This document shows, piece by piece, positions 22,281 through 31,474 of a stretch of DNA of 64,000 bases. A model generated the notes under the pieces. The model had not been told where the DNA came from, made no database searches, and saw only the letters and a list, made by a program, of their open reading frames with translations. Source of the stretch: CBDCGJ01 sp965238305 (GTDB lineage Bacteria > Pseudomonadota > Alphaproteobacteria > GCA-2731375); assembly GCA_965238305.1 (NCBI GenBank), contig CBDEHK010000001.1, positions 4,774,001 through 4,838,000 of the forward strand. Reading direction: 5' to 3'. How positions within the stretch are numbered: the first letter of the stretch is position 1; each line of letters begins with the position of its first letter. Both the position numbers and the translations under genes were made by a program.

Positions 22281-23225
22281 TCAGTCAACCAGACCATCCC
22301 GTCCGGCGCCACAGATGATCGCAGCCACACACTCATCTGCGTCGGGAATGTACGCACCAGCCATCAACGCTGCTACCGAGGCCGCTCCGGACAGTTCAGC
22401 CGCGATGCCAAATTCGAACCACAACCAACGCGCGGCTTCATACATAGCGTCGTCGCTGACCAAAACAATTTCGTCGACGTATTTTTTGATGATCTCAAAA
22501 TTCATCGGTTCGCTGGACCGGGGCGCCAAGGTATTGGCTTTGGTCTCAATTTTATCCAGCGTTACGACGCGATCCTCAATCATGCTTTGCTTTAACGTCG
22601 GGGCGCCGAAAGGTTCGATCCCAATCACTTTCAAGTCCGGATTACTTTCTTTCGCGGCAATCGCCACGCCGGAGATAAAACCACCGCCGCCAATTGCGAC
22701 CAGCAACGTATCGGTATCCGGTGCCTGACGCAGGGTTTCCAATCCCAATGTTCCTTGCCCGGCGATCACCAGCGGATCAGCAAAGGCATGGACGTAAGTC
22801 ATGCCGGTTTCCGCTGCCATCCGCAACGCTTCGACATTGGCGTCGTCCCAGACCTCGCCAAAATAGATCGCTTCCGCACCCCAGGCGGCGATCTTGTCAG
22901 CTTTCGATTGCGGTGAATTGGCCGGCAAATAGATTTTTGCCGGCACGCCAGCATGCCAGGCGGCATAAGCCACGCCCAGACCATGATTGCCGCCCGACGC
23001 CGTGATCAGACCCCGTTTGACCGAGGCCTTGTCGAGGCTGGTGAGCTTGCTGCTGGCACCACGGGCTTTGAACGAACCGGTGACCTGAAGGCATTCCAAC
23101 TTCAGGTTCAACTGATAATTATCCGCAATAGCACGATTAACTGGATGCGCCGGCAGCATCGGCGTTTGCCGCACCATCGCGCCGATACGGCCGGCGGCGG
23201 CTTCGATATCACTGAGAGCGATCAT
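22281..23225 (-). CDS. Threonine/serine dehydratase-like PLP enzyme
   Basis: A 314-residue fold-type II PLP enzyme. The Schiff-base lysine lies in TGSFKARGASSKL, the phosphate-binding and substrate loop in ASGGNHGLGVAYAAW, and the glycine-rich loop in VAIGGGGFISGVAIA. The length fits a catabolic threonine dehydratase without a regulatory ACT domain, or a related serine racemase or hydroxy-aspartate dehydratase; the sequence does not decide between these. Its ATG immediately follows the stop codon of the MaoC gene, so the two are translationally coupled, which is an unusual partnership. Confidence 0.87.
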   Translation of the reverse strand: MIALSDIEAAAGRIGAMVRQTPMLPAHPVNRAIADNYQLNLKLECLQVTGSFKARGASSKLTSLDKASVKRGLITASGGNHGLGVAYAAWHAGVPAKIYLPANSPQSKADKIAAWGAEAIYFGEVWDDANVEALRMAAETGMTYVHAFADPLVIAGQGTLGLETLRQAPDTDTLLVAIGGGGFISGVAIAAKESNPDLKVIGIEPFGAPTLKQSMIEDRVVTLDKIETKANTLAPRSSEPMNFEIIKKYVDEIVLVSDDAMYEAARWLWFEFGIAAELSGAASVAALMAGAYIPDADECVAAIICGAGRDGLVD

Positions 23226-24083
23226 CTAAACAATCTCAGAAAATCCGTTCGACAGAACCACAATATCGCGTTCCACCAACTTGGTCTGAAAATGCACCCC
23301 GCCATCGCCCTGCCAAATCTCCGTCGCTAGAGATTCGCCCGGGAAAACCGGCGAAGAAAATCGCGCGGCGAAACTTTTCATCCGCGTCGGATCATAATCG
23401 CAGGCACCTTTGACGACCGCGTGACAAGCGTTGCCCCAGGTACAAAGACCATGCAGGATCGGTCGGTCGAAGCCGGCCGCGGCGGCAAAATCCGGATCGC
23501 TGTGCAAAGGATTGCGATCACCCGACAGACGGTAGATCAACGCTGCCTGCGGCAAGGTTTTGAATTCAACAGTCTGATCCGGGGGCCCTTCCGGCACTTT
23601 GGGTAAGGGCTCGGGGCCCCCTTGCGGGCCACCAAATCCACCATCCCCGCGGGCGAAAACGACCGATTCGAGAGTGACCAAAGGACTATTGTCTTTCAGA
23701 TCGGTAATGTCCGTTTCGATCGCCACCAAGGCGCCGCGACCTTCACCTTTGTCATAGGCGCCGGCAATCCGCGATTGGGCCCGAATGTTACCGGTCACCG
23801 GCAGTGGTTTATGGAGTTTCAGACGCTGCTCGCCATGCACCACTTTCACGAAATCCAAACCTGAACTGGCGAGAATACCGTCGCCCCAGGCAATGACGCT
23901 GGCCATCGAGGGCATTGCCTTCAAATTGCGTTCATAACAGAAATCAAGCTCTTCCCAGTTCATCGGGTCCACGCCCATGCCGATGCCGATGCCGACAGCA
24001 TAAAGCATGGTTTCGCGGTCCGTGTAGGTGAATTCCTTGGCATCGCTTTTACAGGCCATCAAACCTTCATAGGTAACCGCCAT
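23226..24083 (-). CDS. MaoC-type (R)-enoyl-CoA hydratase 2
   Basis: A 285-residue protein with two hot-dog domains, like the hydratase-2 part of peroxisomal multifunctional enzyme 2. The hydratase-2 motif is complete in YRLSGDRNPLHSDPDFAAAA, followed by PILHGLCTWGNACHAV. It hydrates trans-2-enoyl-CoA to the (R)-3-hydroxyacyl-CoA. The ATG at 24083 is preferred over an upstream extension because AAGGA lies seven bases before it and homologues start with this segment. It is divergent from the dienoyl-CoA isomerase gene and directly abuts the dehydratase gene. Its product suggests side-chain or unusual acyl-CoA breakdown. Confidence 0.88.
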   Translation of the reverse strand: MAVTYEGLMACKSDAKEFTYTDRETMLYAVGIGIGMGVDPMNWEELDFCYERNLKAMPSMASVIAWGDGILASSGLDFVKVVHGEQRLKLHKPLPVTGNIRAQSRIAGAYDKGEGRGALVAIETDITDLKDNSPLVTLESVVFARGDGGFGGPQGGPEPLPKVPEGPPDQTVEFKTLPQAALIYRLSGDRNPLHSDPDFAAAAGFDRPILHGLCTWGNACHAVVKGACDYDPTRMKSFAARFSSPVFPGESLATEIWQGDGGVHFQTKLVERDIVVLSNGFSEIV

Positions 24084-24211
24084 TCGTTCGTCCTTCCGTG
24101 ATTGAGTTGGCGGAAATACAGCATGCAAATTAGCGTTCCGCAAGTGGCTGCATTCTAGTAACGCATATGTTATGGACGGAGCAACTGCAAACCCGATGGA
24201 GACTTAGGCCC

Positions 24212-25054
24212 GTGAGTTATGACACTTTATCCCTGAAGATTGAGAACAATATCGCGCGATTGACCTTGAACCGGCCGGACGCGCTGAACGCCATGAATCC
24301 GACATTTTGGCAGGATATGGCGAACGCCTTCACCCAAATTGACGACACTCCGGAAGCCCGCGTTGTTGTTTTGGACGGCGCCGGCAAACATTTTACCGCC
24401 GGCTTGGATCTGAGCTCCTTCGGCAGCGTTACGGGCGATGGCGAAGTGGAAGATGCGCGACGGCGGGAAAAACTGCGCCGCCATATTCTGGAATTGCAAA
24501 GTTCCTTCACGGCGATCGAACAAGCCCGAGTGCCGGTGATTGCCGCCATTCACGGTGCCTGCATCGGCGGCGGGATCGATCTGACGAGCGCCTGCGACAT
24601 TCGCTATTGCGCCGACGATACTTTCTTTTCCATTCACGAAATCAATATCGGACTGGCCGCGGACGTTGGCACCTTGCAACGCTTGCCAAAACTGATCGCG
24701 GACGGCTTGGTCCGCGAACTGGCTTTCACCGGCCGGCGGATGATGGCCGCGGAAGCGAAATCTTGCGGCTATGTCAACGAAACCTTCGCCAGCAAAGAAG
24801 AGATGATGGAAAACGTCATGGAGATCGCGGCGGAAATCGCCACTAAATCGCCGTTGGCCGTGCATGGGACCAAGGAAATGCTGAACTACGCTAAGGATCA
24901 CAGCATTGCCGACGGTCTGAATTACGTTGCCACTTGGAATGCCTCGATGTTGTTGACCGAGGATATCCAGAAAGCGGTAACCGCGCAGCAAAACAAAACA
25001 ACAGCTGAATTCCAGGATTTGCTGCCGCCGCCACGATCGGTCAAACGGGATTAA
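24212..25054 (+). CDS. Delta3,5-Delta2,4-dienoyl-CoA isomerase (ECH1-like)
   Basis: A 280-residue crotonase. The block GGGIDLTSACDIRYC followed by HEINIGLAADVGTLQRLPK closely matches mitochondrial ECH1. The three catalytic acids expected for dienoyl-CoA isomerase are present: Asp123, Glu143 and Asp151. It isomerises 3,5-dienoyl-CoA arising from odd-position double bonds, allowing unsaturated fatty acids to enter beta-oxidation. A GTG at 24212 is chosen because the family starts with this SYDTLSLKIEN segment and GGAG lies ten bases upstream; a longer reading from 24167 is unsupported. Its stop shares the bases TTAA with the convergent thioesterase gene. Confidence 0.88.
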   Translation: MSYDTLSLKIENNIARLTLNRPDALNAMNPTFWQDMANAFTQIDDTPEARVVVLDGAGKHFTAGLDLSSFGSVTGDGEVEDARRREKLRRHILELQSSFTAIEQARVPVIAAIHGACIGGGIDLTSACDIRYCADDTFFSIHEINIGLAADVGTLQRLPKLIADGLVRELAFTGRRMMAAEAKSCGYVNETFASKEEMMENVMEIAAEIATKSPLAVHGTKEMLNYAKDHSIADGLNYVATWNASMLLTEDIQKAVTAQQNKTTAEFQDLLPPPRSVKRD

Positions 25055-25467
25055 TCCGCGCCCAGGCGTTTCCAGACACCGCTTGCTGTCATCAATAGTT
25101 TGTCGCCGCATTCCACTTTGCCGCGGATGAAGACCAGTGAACGCGTGTGTTTGGTCACGTCACCGGTAGCCACGAGCCAATCACCTAGTCGCGCCCCGGC
25201 GACAAAATCACAATTGAGGGAGATCGTCGTGCAGGGATTGCCTGCCACCGCATCCGAGACCATGCGTGCCAGGGTATGATCGATCAGGCTCATCATCATG
25301 CCGCCATGGACGACACCGCGCATATTGACATGAATGTCGTCGACCAGAATGGCCCCGGCGGTCAGTTTGCCGCCGACATATTTCTTGTAAATTGGTCCGA
25401 TATGGGTCGTGAAACGTTTACCGGTATCCTCACAAGCAAAACCGTCGGGTAACTGAAACGCGGACAT
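25051..25467 (-). CDS. PaaI-type hot-dog thioesterase
   Basis: A 138-residue single hot-dog protein. The motif GVVHGGMMMSLIDHTLARM carries the conserved HGG and the catalytic acidic residue of the PaaI/acyl-CoA thioesterase group, and TTISLNCDFVAGARLGDWLV is the usual core strand. It probably hydrolyses acyl-CoA or aromatic-CoA thioesters in the cytoplasm and releases trapped CoA. It is convergent with the dienoyl-CoA isomerase gene, the two stops sharing four bases. Substrate specificity is not visible. Confidence 0.87.
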   Translation of the reverse strand: MSAFQLPDGFACEDTGKRFTTHIGPIYKKYVGGKLTAGAILVDDIHVNMRGVVHGGMMMSLIDHTLARMVSDAVAGNPCTTISLNCDFVAGARLGDWLVATGDVTKHTRSLVFIRGKVECGDKLLMTASGVWKRLGAD

Positions 25468-25517
25468 AGAAACTCCATTTGGGGGATTGCTAAAACCATA
25501 CTGGCCTTGTTTAGTCT

Positions 25518-25556
25518 TGTCCCTTTAGCGTATCTAAATCACCAATGAAAGGGACA
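25518..25556 (+). promoter_or_regulatory. Inverted repeat covering the arsC-like leader
   Basis: TGTCCCTTT (25518-25526) and AAAGGGACA (25548-25556) are a perfect nine-base inverted repeat with a 21-base loop. The downstream arm contains AGGGA, the only Shine-Dalgarno-like sequence before the ATG at 25566, so pairing could hide it; it could also be a protein-binding site. Confidence 0.4.
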
Positions 25557-25565
25557 CAGATAAAA

Positions 25566-25913
25566 ATGACCGTGACGATCTATCACAATCCGCGCTGCAG
25601 CAAATCCAGGCAAACCTTGCAGTTGTTGCAAGATAATGGCGTCGAACCCCAGATAATCGAATATCTGCAAACCCCACCTGACGCCAAAACACTGCATGAC
25701 ATTCTGTCTTTGCTGAACCTGCCGCCACGTGATTTGATGCGGAAGAAAGAGGCCGAGTATGCCGATAATGGCTTGGCTGATGCGGGTCTGAGCGAAACGG
25801 AATTGGTACAGGCCATGGTCGATCATCCGAAACTGATCGAACGGCCGATTGTCCTGGCGAATGGTAAAGCGGCCGTCGGCCGGCCGCCAGAAAACGTACT
25901 CGAAATTCTCTAG
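25566..25913 (+). CDS. arsC: ArsC-type arsenate reductase (glutaredoxin-dependent)
   Basis: A 115-residue thioredoxin-fold reductase. Cys11 in IYHNPRCSKSRQT is the nucleophile of the ArsC family, and the Arg residues in ERPIVLANGKAAVGRP correspond to the arsenate-binding region. It reduces arsenate to arsenite with glutaredoxin. No arsR, arsB or acr3 is nearby, so a general role is possible. The ATG at 25566 is used because homologues begin MTVTIYHNPRC; an upstream ATG at 25545 would add seven residues and has no ribosome binding site. The glycosyltransferase gene follows after 21 bases. Confidence 0.83.
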   Translation: MTVTIYHNPRCSKSRQTLQLLQDNGVEPQIIEYLQTPPDAKTLHDILSLLNLPPRDLMRKKEAEYADNGLADAGLSETELVQAMVDHPKLIERPIVLANGKAAVGRPPENVLEIL

Positions 25914-25934
25914 CGAGAAGGCGCGGGGGCGATA

Positions 25935-26957
25935 ATGCGAATATTATATGTTGGCAATGCGATCGGCTTTACCAGTGCGCCGCGCTACTACACGACGCCA
26001 TTGCGGATGGTGAACGGTTTCATCCGCAATGGTCACGTGGTGTTCATCTACAATGACCGCGATCATGCCCGCTACGCCAATATCTGGCGGTCCAGCAAAC
26101 GTGGGGTAAAAGCCGCCAATCATGGCTTGTTGAAAGATGTCGAAGCGTTTCGCCCTGACCTTGTTGTCCTCGGTCACTGCGAAATGATTTCGAATGCGAC
26201 GATAAACGAAATCCGCCGACTAATTTCAGGCGTCAAGATTGTCTACCGCAATGTGGATTCACTAGCCCAAGGCCATAATATAGAACGCTTGCACCGCCGT
26301 GCCGAAGCCGTCGACGGGATATTTCTCACCACCAGCGGCAAGGACATAGAACAGTTCTCAGGGGACAACTGTTTTGTCTCCTTTTTCCCAAATATGATTG
26401 ATGCCAGCATCGATAGCCATCAAGCCTTCGCCTGCGCCGAAACCATTGGGGATGTATTTTTCGCCGGTGAAATTGTCCGCGACATGGCCGATCAACGGCG
26501 CCGGGACGTTGACCGCATTATCAATGAGTTATCCGATCTACGGCTTAGTTTTCACGGCTCCGTCGTCAACAAAACAAGTCTTTTGGGAACCGAATATCTT
26601 GACATACTAGGTCAATGCCGGATGGGATTGTCGTTGGACCGAAGTGACAAATACTGGCTTTATGCTTCTGAACGCTTGCACCAATATCTTGGCAATGGCG
26701 TGTTGACATTTGTCTACCGGGGCAAGGGCTTCGAACAGATTTTTGCTGACGACGAAGTCGCATTCTACAGCGATTTGGCTGAATTGATCGAAAAGTGCCG
26801 ACAGTTTGCCGCCAATGATGAGGATTGGCGAAACGTCGCGGCGAAGGGATACAACAAAGCGCGCCAATATTTTTCCGCTGAAAATGTGACGCAATATATT
26901 ATTGAACGAAGCTTCGACTTACCGTTGTCGCGGGACTATCCCTGGCATGATCTTTAA
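25935..26957 (+). CDS. CgeB-like glycosyltransferase
   Basis: A 340-residue protein resembling the CgeB/DUF3880 group of GT-B glycosyltransferases. The N-terminal MRILYVGNAIGF and later DVFFAGEIV, GQCRMGLSLDRSDKYWLYASE and the C-terminal block YLGNGVLTFVYRGKGFEQIF followed by EKCRQFAAND fit the second Rossmann domain of this fold. It probably transfers a sugar to a surface polysaccharide or modified protein; donor and acceptor are unknown. No signal peptide. It converges with a GT2 glycosyltransferase gene three bases away, but no polysaccharide export genes are in the window. Confidence 0.75.
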   Translation: MRILYVGNAIGFTSAPRYYTTPLRMVNGFIRNGHVVFIYNDRDHARYANIWRSSKRGVKAANHGLLKDVEAFRPDLVVLGHCEMISNATINEIRRLISGVKIVYRNVDSLAQGHNIERLHRRAEAVDGIFLTTSGKDIEQFSGDNCFVSFFPNMIDASIDSHQAFACAETIGDVFFAGEIVRDMADQRRRDVDRIINELSDLRLSFHGSVVNKTSLLGTEYLDILGQCRMGLSLDRSDKYWLYASERLHQYLGNGVLTFVYRGKGFEQIFADDEVAFYSDLAELIEKCRQFAANDEDWRNVAAKGYNKARQYFSAENVTQYIIERSFDLPLSRDYPWHDL

Positions 26958-26960
26958 TCG

Positions 26961-27899
26961 TCAGTTGCCGTCGGTGATGCGGTAAGATTCCGTATACCAA
27001 CCTGTCATGCCGGCAAGATAACCCAATGCACTGGCCCAATCGCGCAGACCGGTAATAATACGGCGCCGGCTGGAGACCAGACCGAATAAAACTTTCAGCA
27101 ATCCCGCCACCAGCTTGGTCAAGGCTTTGCCGGCGAAATAGAACTCGGTCTTCAGCAACGAATTGCGGCGGCGATATTTAGCGACATTCGCCGCCCCGCC
27201 TTTATAGGAGCGGGCGAGGCGATAACGCAGCGTCCGTCGCTCCGCAACTTCCGCTTCATAGACGATGGCGTCGGCGCACCAGATCGCTTGGCGGCCGCTG
27301 AGTTTGATCATCTGTTCGAAAAAATCATGGTCTTCACCGGCGACAAAACGGAAAAACGGATCAAACCGTAAATTGTGCTCGATCGCCAGTTTGACGTCGA
27401 AAATCGCGTTGTTCGTATTCACGTGCGGAATGATATCGCCGGTTTTCCGGGTCCATTTCGGCTTCACGGTTGTCAGGTCGAAGGTCTCTACCTCTTCCCA
27501 GGGGATTTGCAACACCGGACCACGCACGATCGGCGCGTCAAATTCCTTCATCGCTGCCAGCAACAGAACCAGCCAATCTGGTTCCGGAAATTCGTCATCG
27601 TCGATGAACGCCATCAGCGAAGCGCCGCGCGCAGTGACTTCATCCAGACACCTATTGCGCACCTGACCCAGGCCACGTTCGTTTTCGACCGCATAGACGG
27701 CTTCGAATTGATTACCAATGCCGGAAGCTTCGAAGGTCTCCCGGGCGCTGCCGGCTTCATCATTGTCGACGACAAAAATAATGACCCGATAATTGTCCGG
27801 CACGTCGATCAAAGCGAGTTTGGCAAGACAATTGCGCAGCATCCTGGGCCGCAAATAGGTCGGCACGCAAATAGCCAGAATTTCTTTATCGTCGCTCAT
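26961..27899 (-). CDS. Family 2 glycosyltransferase
   Basis: A 312-residue GT-A enzyme. It starts with ILAICVPTYLRPRMLRNCL, contains the nucleotide-sugar loop FVVDNDEAGSA and the acidic metal-binding block FIDDDEFPEPDWL, and has GEDHDFFEQM where the catalytic base of the family lies. A hydrophobic or amphipathic C-terminal region (ALTKLVAGLLKVLFGLV) suggests membrane association. It probably builds a surface glycan; the sugar is unknown. It lies 20 bases downstream of nothing on its own strand except the enoyl-CoA hydratase, which ends up being transcribed towards a different gene set. Confidence 0.85.
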   Translation of the reverse strand: MSDDKEILAICVPTYLRPRMLRNCLAKLALIDVPDNYRVIIFVVDNDEAGSARETFEASGIGNQFEAVYAVENERGLGQVRNRCLDEVTARGASLMAFIDDDEFPEPDWLVLLLAAMKEFDAPIVRGPVLQIPWEEVETFDLTTVKPKWTRKTGDIIPHVNTNNAIFDVKLAIEHNLRFDPFFRFVAGEDHDFFEQMIKLSGRQAIWCADAIVYEAEVAERRTLRYRLARSYKGGAANVAKYRRRNSLLKTEFYFAGKALTKLVAGLLKVLFGLVSSRRRIITGLRDWASALGYLAGMTGWYTESYRITDGN

Positions 27900-27919
27900 C
27901 GGGACGTCCCATCAATTGA

Positions 27920-28693
27920 CTAGCGGCCTTTGAACACCGGAGCGCGTTTCTCCGCAAAAGCCCGCATGGCTTCCTTCGAATCATCGTATTTCGACAATTC
28001 ACCGGTTTTGTTTTGTTCATAACGATAACCGTCGCGTAAGCTCATTTCTTCGATCGTATTCAATGTCCCTTTTGCCAAACTGATCGCAATCGGACTTTTC
28101 GCGGCAATTTCCTGCGCCAATTTCATCGCTTCGGCCATCAGTTGATCGCCAGGGACGCAGGCTTCGACCACACCGAGACGGTACAATTCCGCACCATCCA
28201 TCCGCAAGCCGGTTAACATCATCCGCCGTAGACGGGAATGACCAAATAGGCGCATGGCATGACGACCGCCACCCAGCAAGCCGACGTCGATTTCCGGCAA
28301 GCCAAGACGCGCTTCTTCCGCCGCCACCAGAATATCGCAGGACGCCGCCACCGCGAGACCGGCGCCGAGGGCCGGACCGTTGATGGCGCCAATTACCGGC
28401 TTGGTGCATTCCATGATCGAATGAAAACATTCCCGGGCCCGGCGGCTATGCTGCCAGTGGTCGCCGGCTTCGCGCTTAGCGTCCGCGCGGCCTTTGATAT
28501 CGGCCCCGGCGGAAAAACATTTACCCGCCCCGGTCAAGATAGCGACCCGCACATCGTCGCGATCGCTGAGCCGATCAAAAGTCAGCATCATCTCCTCATG
28601 GAATTGCTGGCCTTGGGCATTGACCGGCGGACTGTCCATGGTCACCACGGCTATATGGTTGGCAACTTCGCAATGGATAATATTTGTCGTCAT
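27920..28693 (-). CDS. Enoyl-CoA hydratase/isomerase family protein
   Basis: A 257-residue crotonase. The fold motifs FSAGADIKGRAD, GAINGPALGAGLAVAASCDI and GLPEIDVGLLGGGRHAMRLFG are clear. The second catalytic Glu is present (GLPEID), but the first one, normally in GGGxEL, is replaced by Ala (GAGLAV), so it may be an isomerase, a hydrolase or an altered hydratase. Its ATG overlaps the stop of the MFS gene upstream by four bases, linking the two in translation. The substrate is unknown. Confidence 0.85.
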   Translation of the reverse strand: MTTNIIHCEVANHIAVVTMDSPPVNAQGQQFHEEMMLTFDRLSDRDDVRVAILTGAGKCFSAGADIKGRADAKREAGDHWQHSRRARECFHSIMECTKPVIGAINGPALGAGLAVAASCDILVAAEEARLGLPEIDVGLLGGGRHAMRLFGHSRLRRMMLTGLRMDGAELYRLGVVEACVPGDQLMAEAMKLAQEIAAKSPIAISLAKGTLNTIEEMSLRDGYRYEQNKTGELSKYDDSKEAMRAFAEKRAPVFKGR

Positions 28694-29943
28694 ACTATTC
28701 CTCCGGCGGGATCAAGTTCAAGAGATTGTCGCATGGCCTTGCGGCGCAGCCAAATGGCGATCCACGCAAACAGCGATAAAACCACGCCGACAGCTAGGGG
28801 CCACCGCAGGCCATAAAACTCCGACGCCAGTCCGATGATTAAAGCGCCGGCCGCCGGGCCACCGCGAAATATGATGCCATAAAGGCTAAGAACTCTCGCA
28901 CGCACGTCATCGGCCACCGCGGTTTGCAGCAATACCTGCGCACCGACACCGCTAAATGTCATGGCAACACCGGCGAGGGCAATCGTGGCCAAGGCGAAAT
29001 AGAAGTTATTCGTCGCAACAAATCCAAAAATCGACAGACACACGAAAGCCGTCGCGATGAGGCACTTTTTTGTCATCCCGTGGATATCGCCGCGCCCGGC
29101 CATCCACAGGCCGGCGACAATCGAGCCCAGACCAAGCGTCGCCGTCATCATCGCCAAAGCATCGGCCCCGCGATCAAAAACATCGGCGGCAAATCCGGGC
29201 ATCAGCTCCACAAACGGCCGCACCCCTATTGATACCATGGTCAATAGAAACAGCAGCGGACCGATACCAGGATGACGCATGACATAGCTGAAACCTTCCT
29301 TAATGTCGGCACTGATCGAAGAAGGCGCGCGGGCCCCACCGGGACGATCTTTCGGATCGTCATTGATCCGTCGGCGCAGGATCGATAAAGCAAATAGCAA
29401 CGGCACATAAGTTATGGCATTCGCCAGCAAGGCCGTTTCCACCCCCCAGGAAACGATCATAAAACCAGCCACCGCCGGTCCGATAAAACGGGCAAGATTG
29501 AAAATTATAGCGTTAATAGCCACGGCGTTACCGATCAATTCCCGCGGCACCAGACTTGGCACCAAAGCCAGACGCGAAGGCTGATTGAAACCCATCGCCA
29601 GACCACCGGTAAAGATCAAAAGAACCAGGACATATTCATTCATCAAGCCGCCCAGCAATAGCAGAAACATCACCAACGCCAGCAACATGGCGAAGGTCTG
29701 GGCAACGACAATGATCTTCAGGCGATCAACCCGATCCGCCACTGCGCCGCCTATAGGGCCAATAAACACCGACGGAAATAAATCCGCGAACGCCAGCAAC
29801 CCCAACCAGCCGCCACTTTCGGTCAATTCCCATACCAGCCAACCAACGGCGATGCGTTGCATCCAGAAGCCGATCAGAGATATGGAATTGCCCGCCGCAT
29901 AGATCGCGTAATTGGGCGTGCGCAGCGCCTGTAATATGGCCAT
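28690..29943 (-). CDS. MFS transporter (EntS/DHA3-like)
   Basis: A 417-residue major facilitator with about twelve membrane helices. GPIGGAVADRVDRLKIIV is the loop 2-3 signature, and the N-terminal LRTPNYAIYAAGNSISLIGF resembles the EntS/DHA3 exporters, which export siderophores or drugs by proton antiport. No ligand is evident. Its stop overlaps the crotonase start by four bases, so they form an operon; the coupling may be incidental. A small basic C-terminal tail follows the last helix. Confidence 0.85.
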   Translation of the reverse strand: MAILQALRTPNYAIYAAGNSISLIGFWMQRIAVGWLVWELTESGGWLGLLAFADLFPSVFIGPIGGAVADRVDRLKIIVVAQTFAMLLALVMFLLLLGGLMNEYVLVLLIFTGGLAMGFNQPSRLALVPSLVPRELIGNAVAINAIIFNLARFIGPAVAGFMIVSWGVETALLANAITYVPLLFALSILRRRINDDPKDRPGGARAPSSISADIKEGFSYVMRHPGIGPLLFLLTMVSIGVRPFVELMPGFAADVFDRGADALAMMTATLGLGSIVAGLWMAGRGDIHGMTKKCLIATAFVCLSIFGFVATNNFYFALATIALAGVAMTFSGVGAQVLLQTAVADDVRARVLSLYGIIFRGGPAAGALIIGLASEFYGLRWPLAVGVVLSLFAWIAIWLRRKAMRQSLELDPAGGIV

Positions 29944-29981
29944 TAATTATTCGATGTATGAATTTTGAAGGTAATTCTAGG

Positions 29982-31472
29982 TCACACGTTGCGGCCCTGG
30001 TTGTCAACCTTGGCGATGATCCGATTGTCTTCGGCGACACGTTCGGGCGGAAAAACCAAAGTTGCTTCAGTGCCTTCCCCGATCACGCTCGTGACCTCAA
30101 GATTCCCACCCATCACCACCATCATCGACTTGACTATTGCCAGGCCGAGGCCGCTTCCGCGCTCTTCCGAACTACGCGCACTTGCGGTTTGACTGAACGG
30201 TTCGGTCACGCGCTCCAGTTCCGAGGCTGCTATCCCGACCCCGTCATCTTGTACCGTGAGTCGAAAGCCACCCTGCTCCGTCTTTGCCCGGACCAAAACA
30301 AGTCCTTTTTGGGGCGTGAATTTGATGGCGTTAGATAACAGGTTCAACAGTAATTGTTGTAGGACGCGATTGTTGGATCTGATCGCTGGTAGATCTGGCG
30401 AAATTTCGACATCAACGGTGAGCTCTTTATCCCGCGCCTGCGGTAATACATAGTTGATCGCATCGTCGATCGCCTCGGGTACCGACACCCATTCATCATC
30501 CACATGGAATTCGCCAGCCTCTATTTTTGATAGGTCGAGAATGTCGCTCACTAATTCCAGCAGATAGCTACCACTGTTATGGACGAACCCAGCATATTCA
30601 ACATATTTGTCTTGGGCGTCCGGTCCAAACACCTGTTCCTGGATCATTTCAGAAAAACCGAGCACCGCGTTCAATGGCGTCCTAAGTTCATGGCTGAAGT
30701 TAGCGAGGAAGTTGGATTTGCTGGCACTGGCAATTTCTGCCTGCTCTTTTGCAACTATTAATACTCGTTGCGTTTCCAATTGCTCAGTTATATCTCGCGC
30801 TATGCCGCGGTATCCAGCAAATTTACCCGCGTGGTCAGAGAATGGACGACCTGAAAGCGTAAGATGATGCAAGTGTCCAGTATCGTCGACCCGGCTCATG
30901 CGGAAATCTTCAAATGGTGCGCGGGCGGTTAGTATGGCTTCATGCTGCTGCAATTGATTTTCGCCAACACCGCCGGGTTTCGTCTCCCGACGGGTCTTGC
31001 CATAGAATTTTTCCGGCTTCAAATTGAAAGAACGCAAGGCCTGATCTGACAGATAGCAAAATCGTAATTCAACATCCTGCTCCCAAAACCAATCCGCGGA
31101 CATCTCGGCAAATTGCCGAAAACGGGCTTCATTACGACTTAATTCATCTAACAACCATTGTTCCCGATTGGTAGAGCGGCCCACCCCCCAATATCCGGCA
31201 AATTGCCCGCAAGCATCGAAATGCGGTTCACCGGACAATAGAAACTTCTCTGAAGAAAGAGCGTCGTGAAAAATCTCGTGAGCAGACAAAATTGTTTTAA
31301 CGTCATCCGAAACATCAAACCAAAAAAGCTCAAATAATTCGCGCCCTAATGAGGCCTGCGGATCGCCGCCCGCAAGCTTGGGGAAATTATCCGAGAGGTA
31401 GGTGACAATCAGATTTGCATCAGCCTGCCAGCGCCATTCGGATGATATATTATCGAAGTGTGTCCGATCCAT
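29982..31472 (-). CDS. Cytoplasmic PAS-PAS sensor histidine kinase
   Basis: A 496-residue kinase without membrane segments. Two PAS-like sensor regions cover about residues 10-105 and 115-235 (the second ends GYRGIARDITEQ). The phosphoacceptor is His261 in NFSHELRTPLNAVLGF, and the catalytic domain has the N box LLNLLSNAIKFTPQKG, the G1 box VQDDGVGI and the G2 box GSGLGLAIVKSMM. It autophosphorylates in response to an internal cue and passes phosphate to a response regulator not encoded next to it. The signal is unknown. It is followed by the MFS gene and lies downstream of the CoxL-like gene. Confidence 0.9.
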   Translation of the reverse strand: MDRTHFDNISSEWRWQADANLIVTYLSDNFPKLAGGDPQASLGRELFELFWFDVSDDVKTILSAHEIFHDALSSEKFLLSGEPHFDACGQFAGYWGVGRSTNREQWLLDELSRNEARFRQFAEMSADWFWEQDVELRFCYLSDQALRSFNLKPEKFYGKTRRETKPGGVGENQLQQHEAILTARAPFEDFRMSRVDDTGHLHHLTLSGRPFSDHAGKFAGYRGIARDITEQLETQRVLIVAKEQAEIASASKSNFLANFSHELRTPLNAVLGFSEMIQEQVFGPDAQDKYVEYAGFVHNSGSYLLELVSDILDLSKIEAGEFHVDDEWVSVPEAIDDAINYVLPQARDKELTVDVEISPDLPAIRSNNRVLQQLLLNLLSNAIKFTPQKGLVLVRAKTEQGGFRLTVQDDGVGIAASELERVTEPFSQTASARSSEERGSGLGLAIVKSMMVVMGGNLEVTSVIGEGTEATLVFPPERVAEDNRIIAKVDNQGRNV

Positions 31473-31474
31473 AG

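Noticed and set aside
22611..22623. tRNA T-loop-like sequence GGTTCGATCCC
   Set aside because: It lies inside the threonine dehydratase-like coding region and there is no acceptor stem, D-arm or anticodon arm around it.
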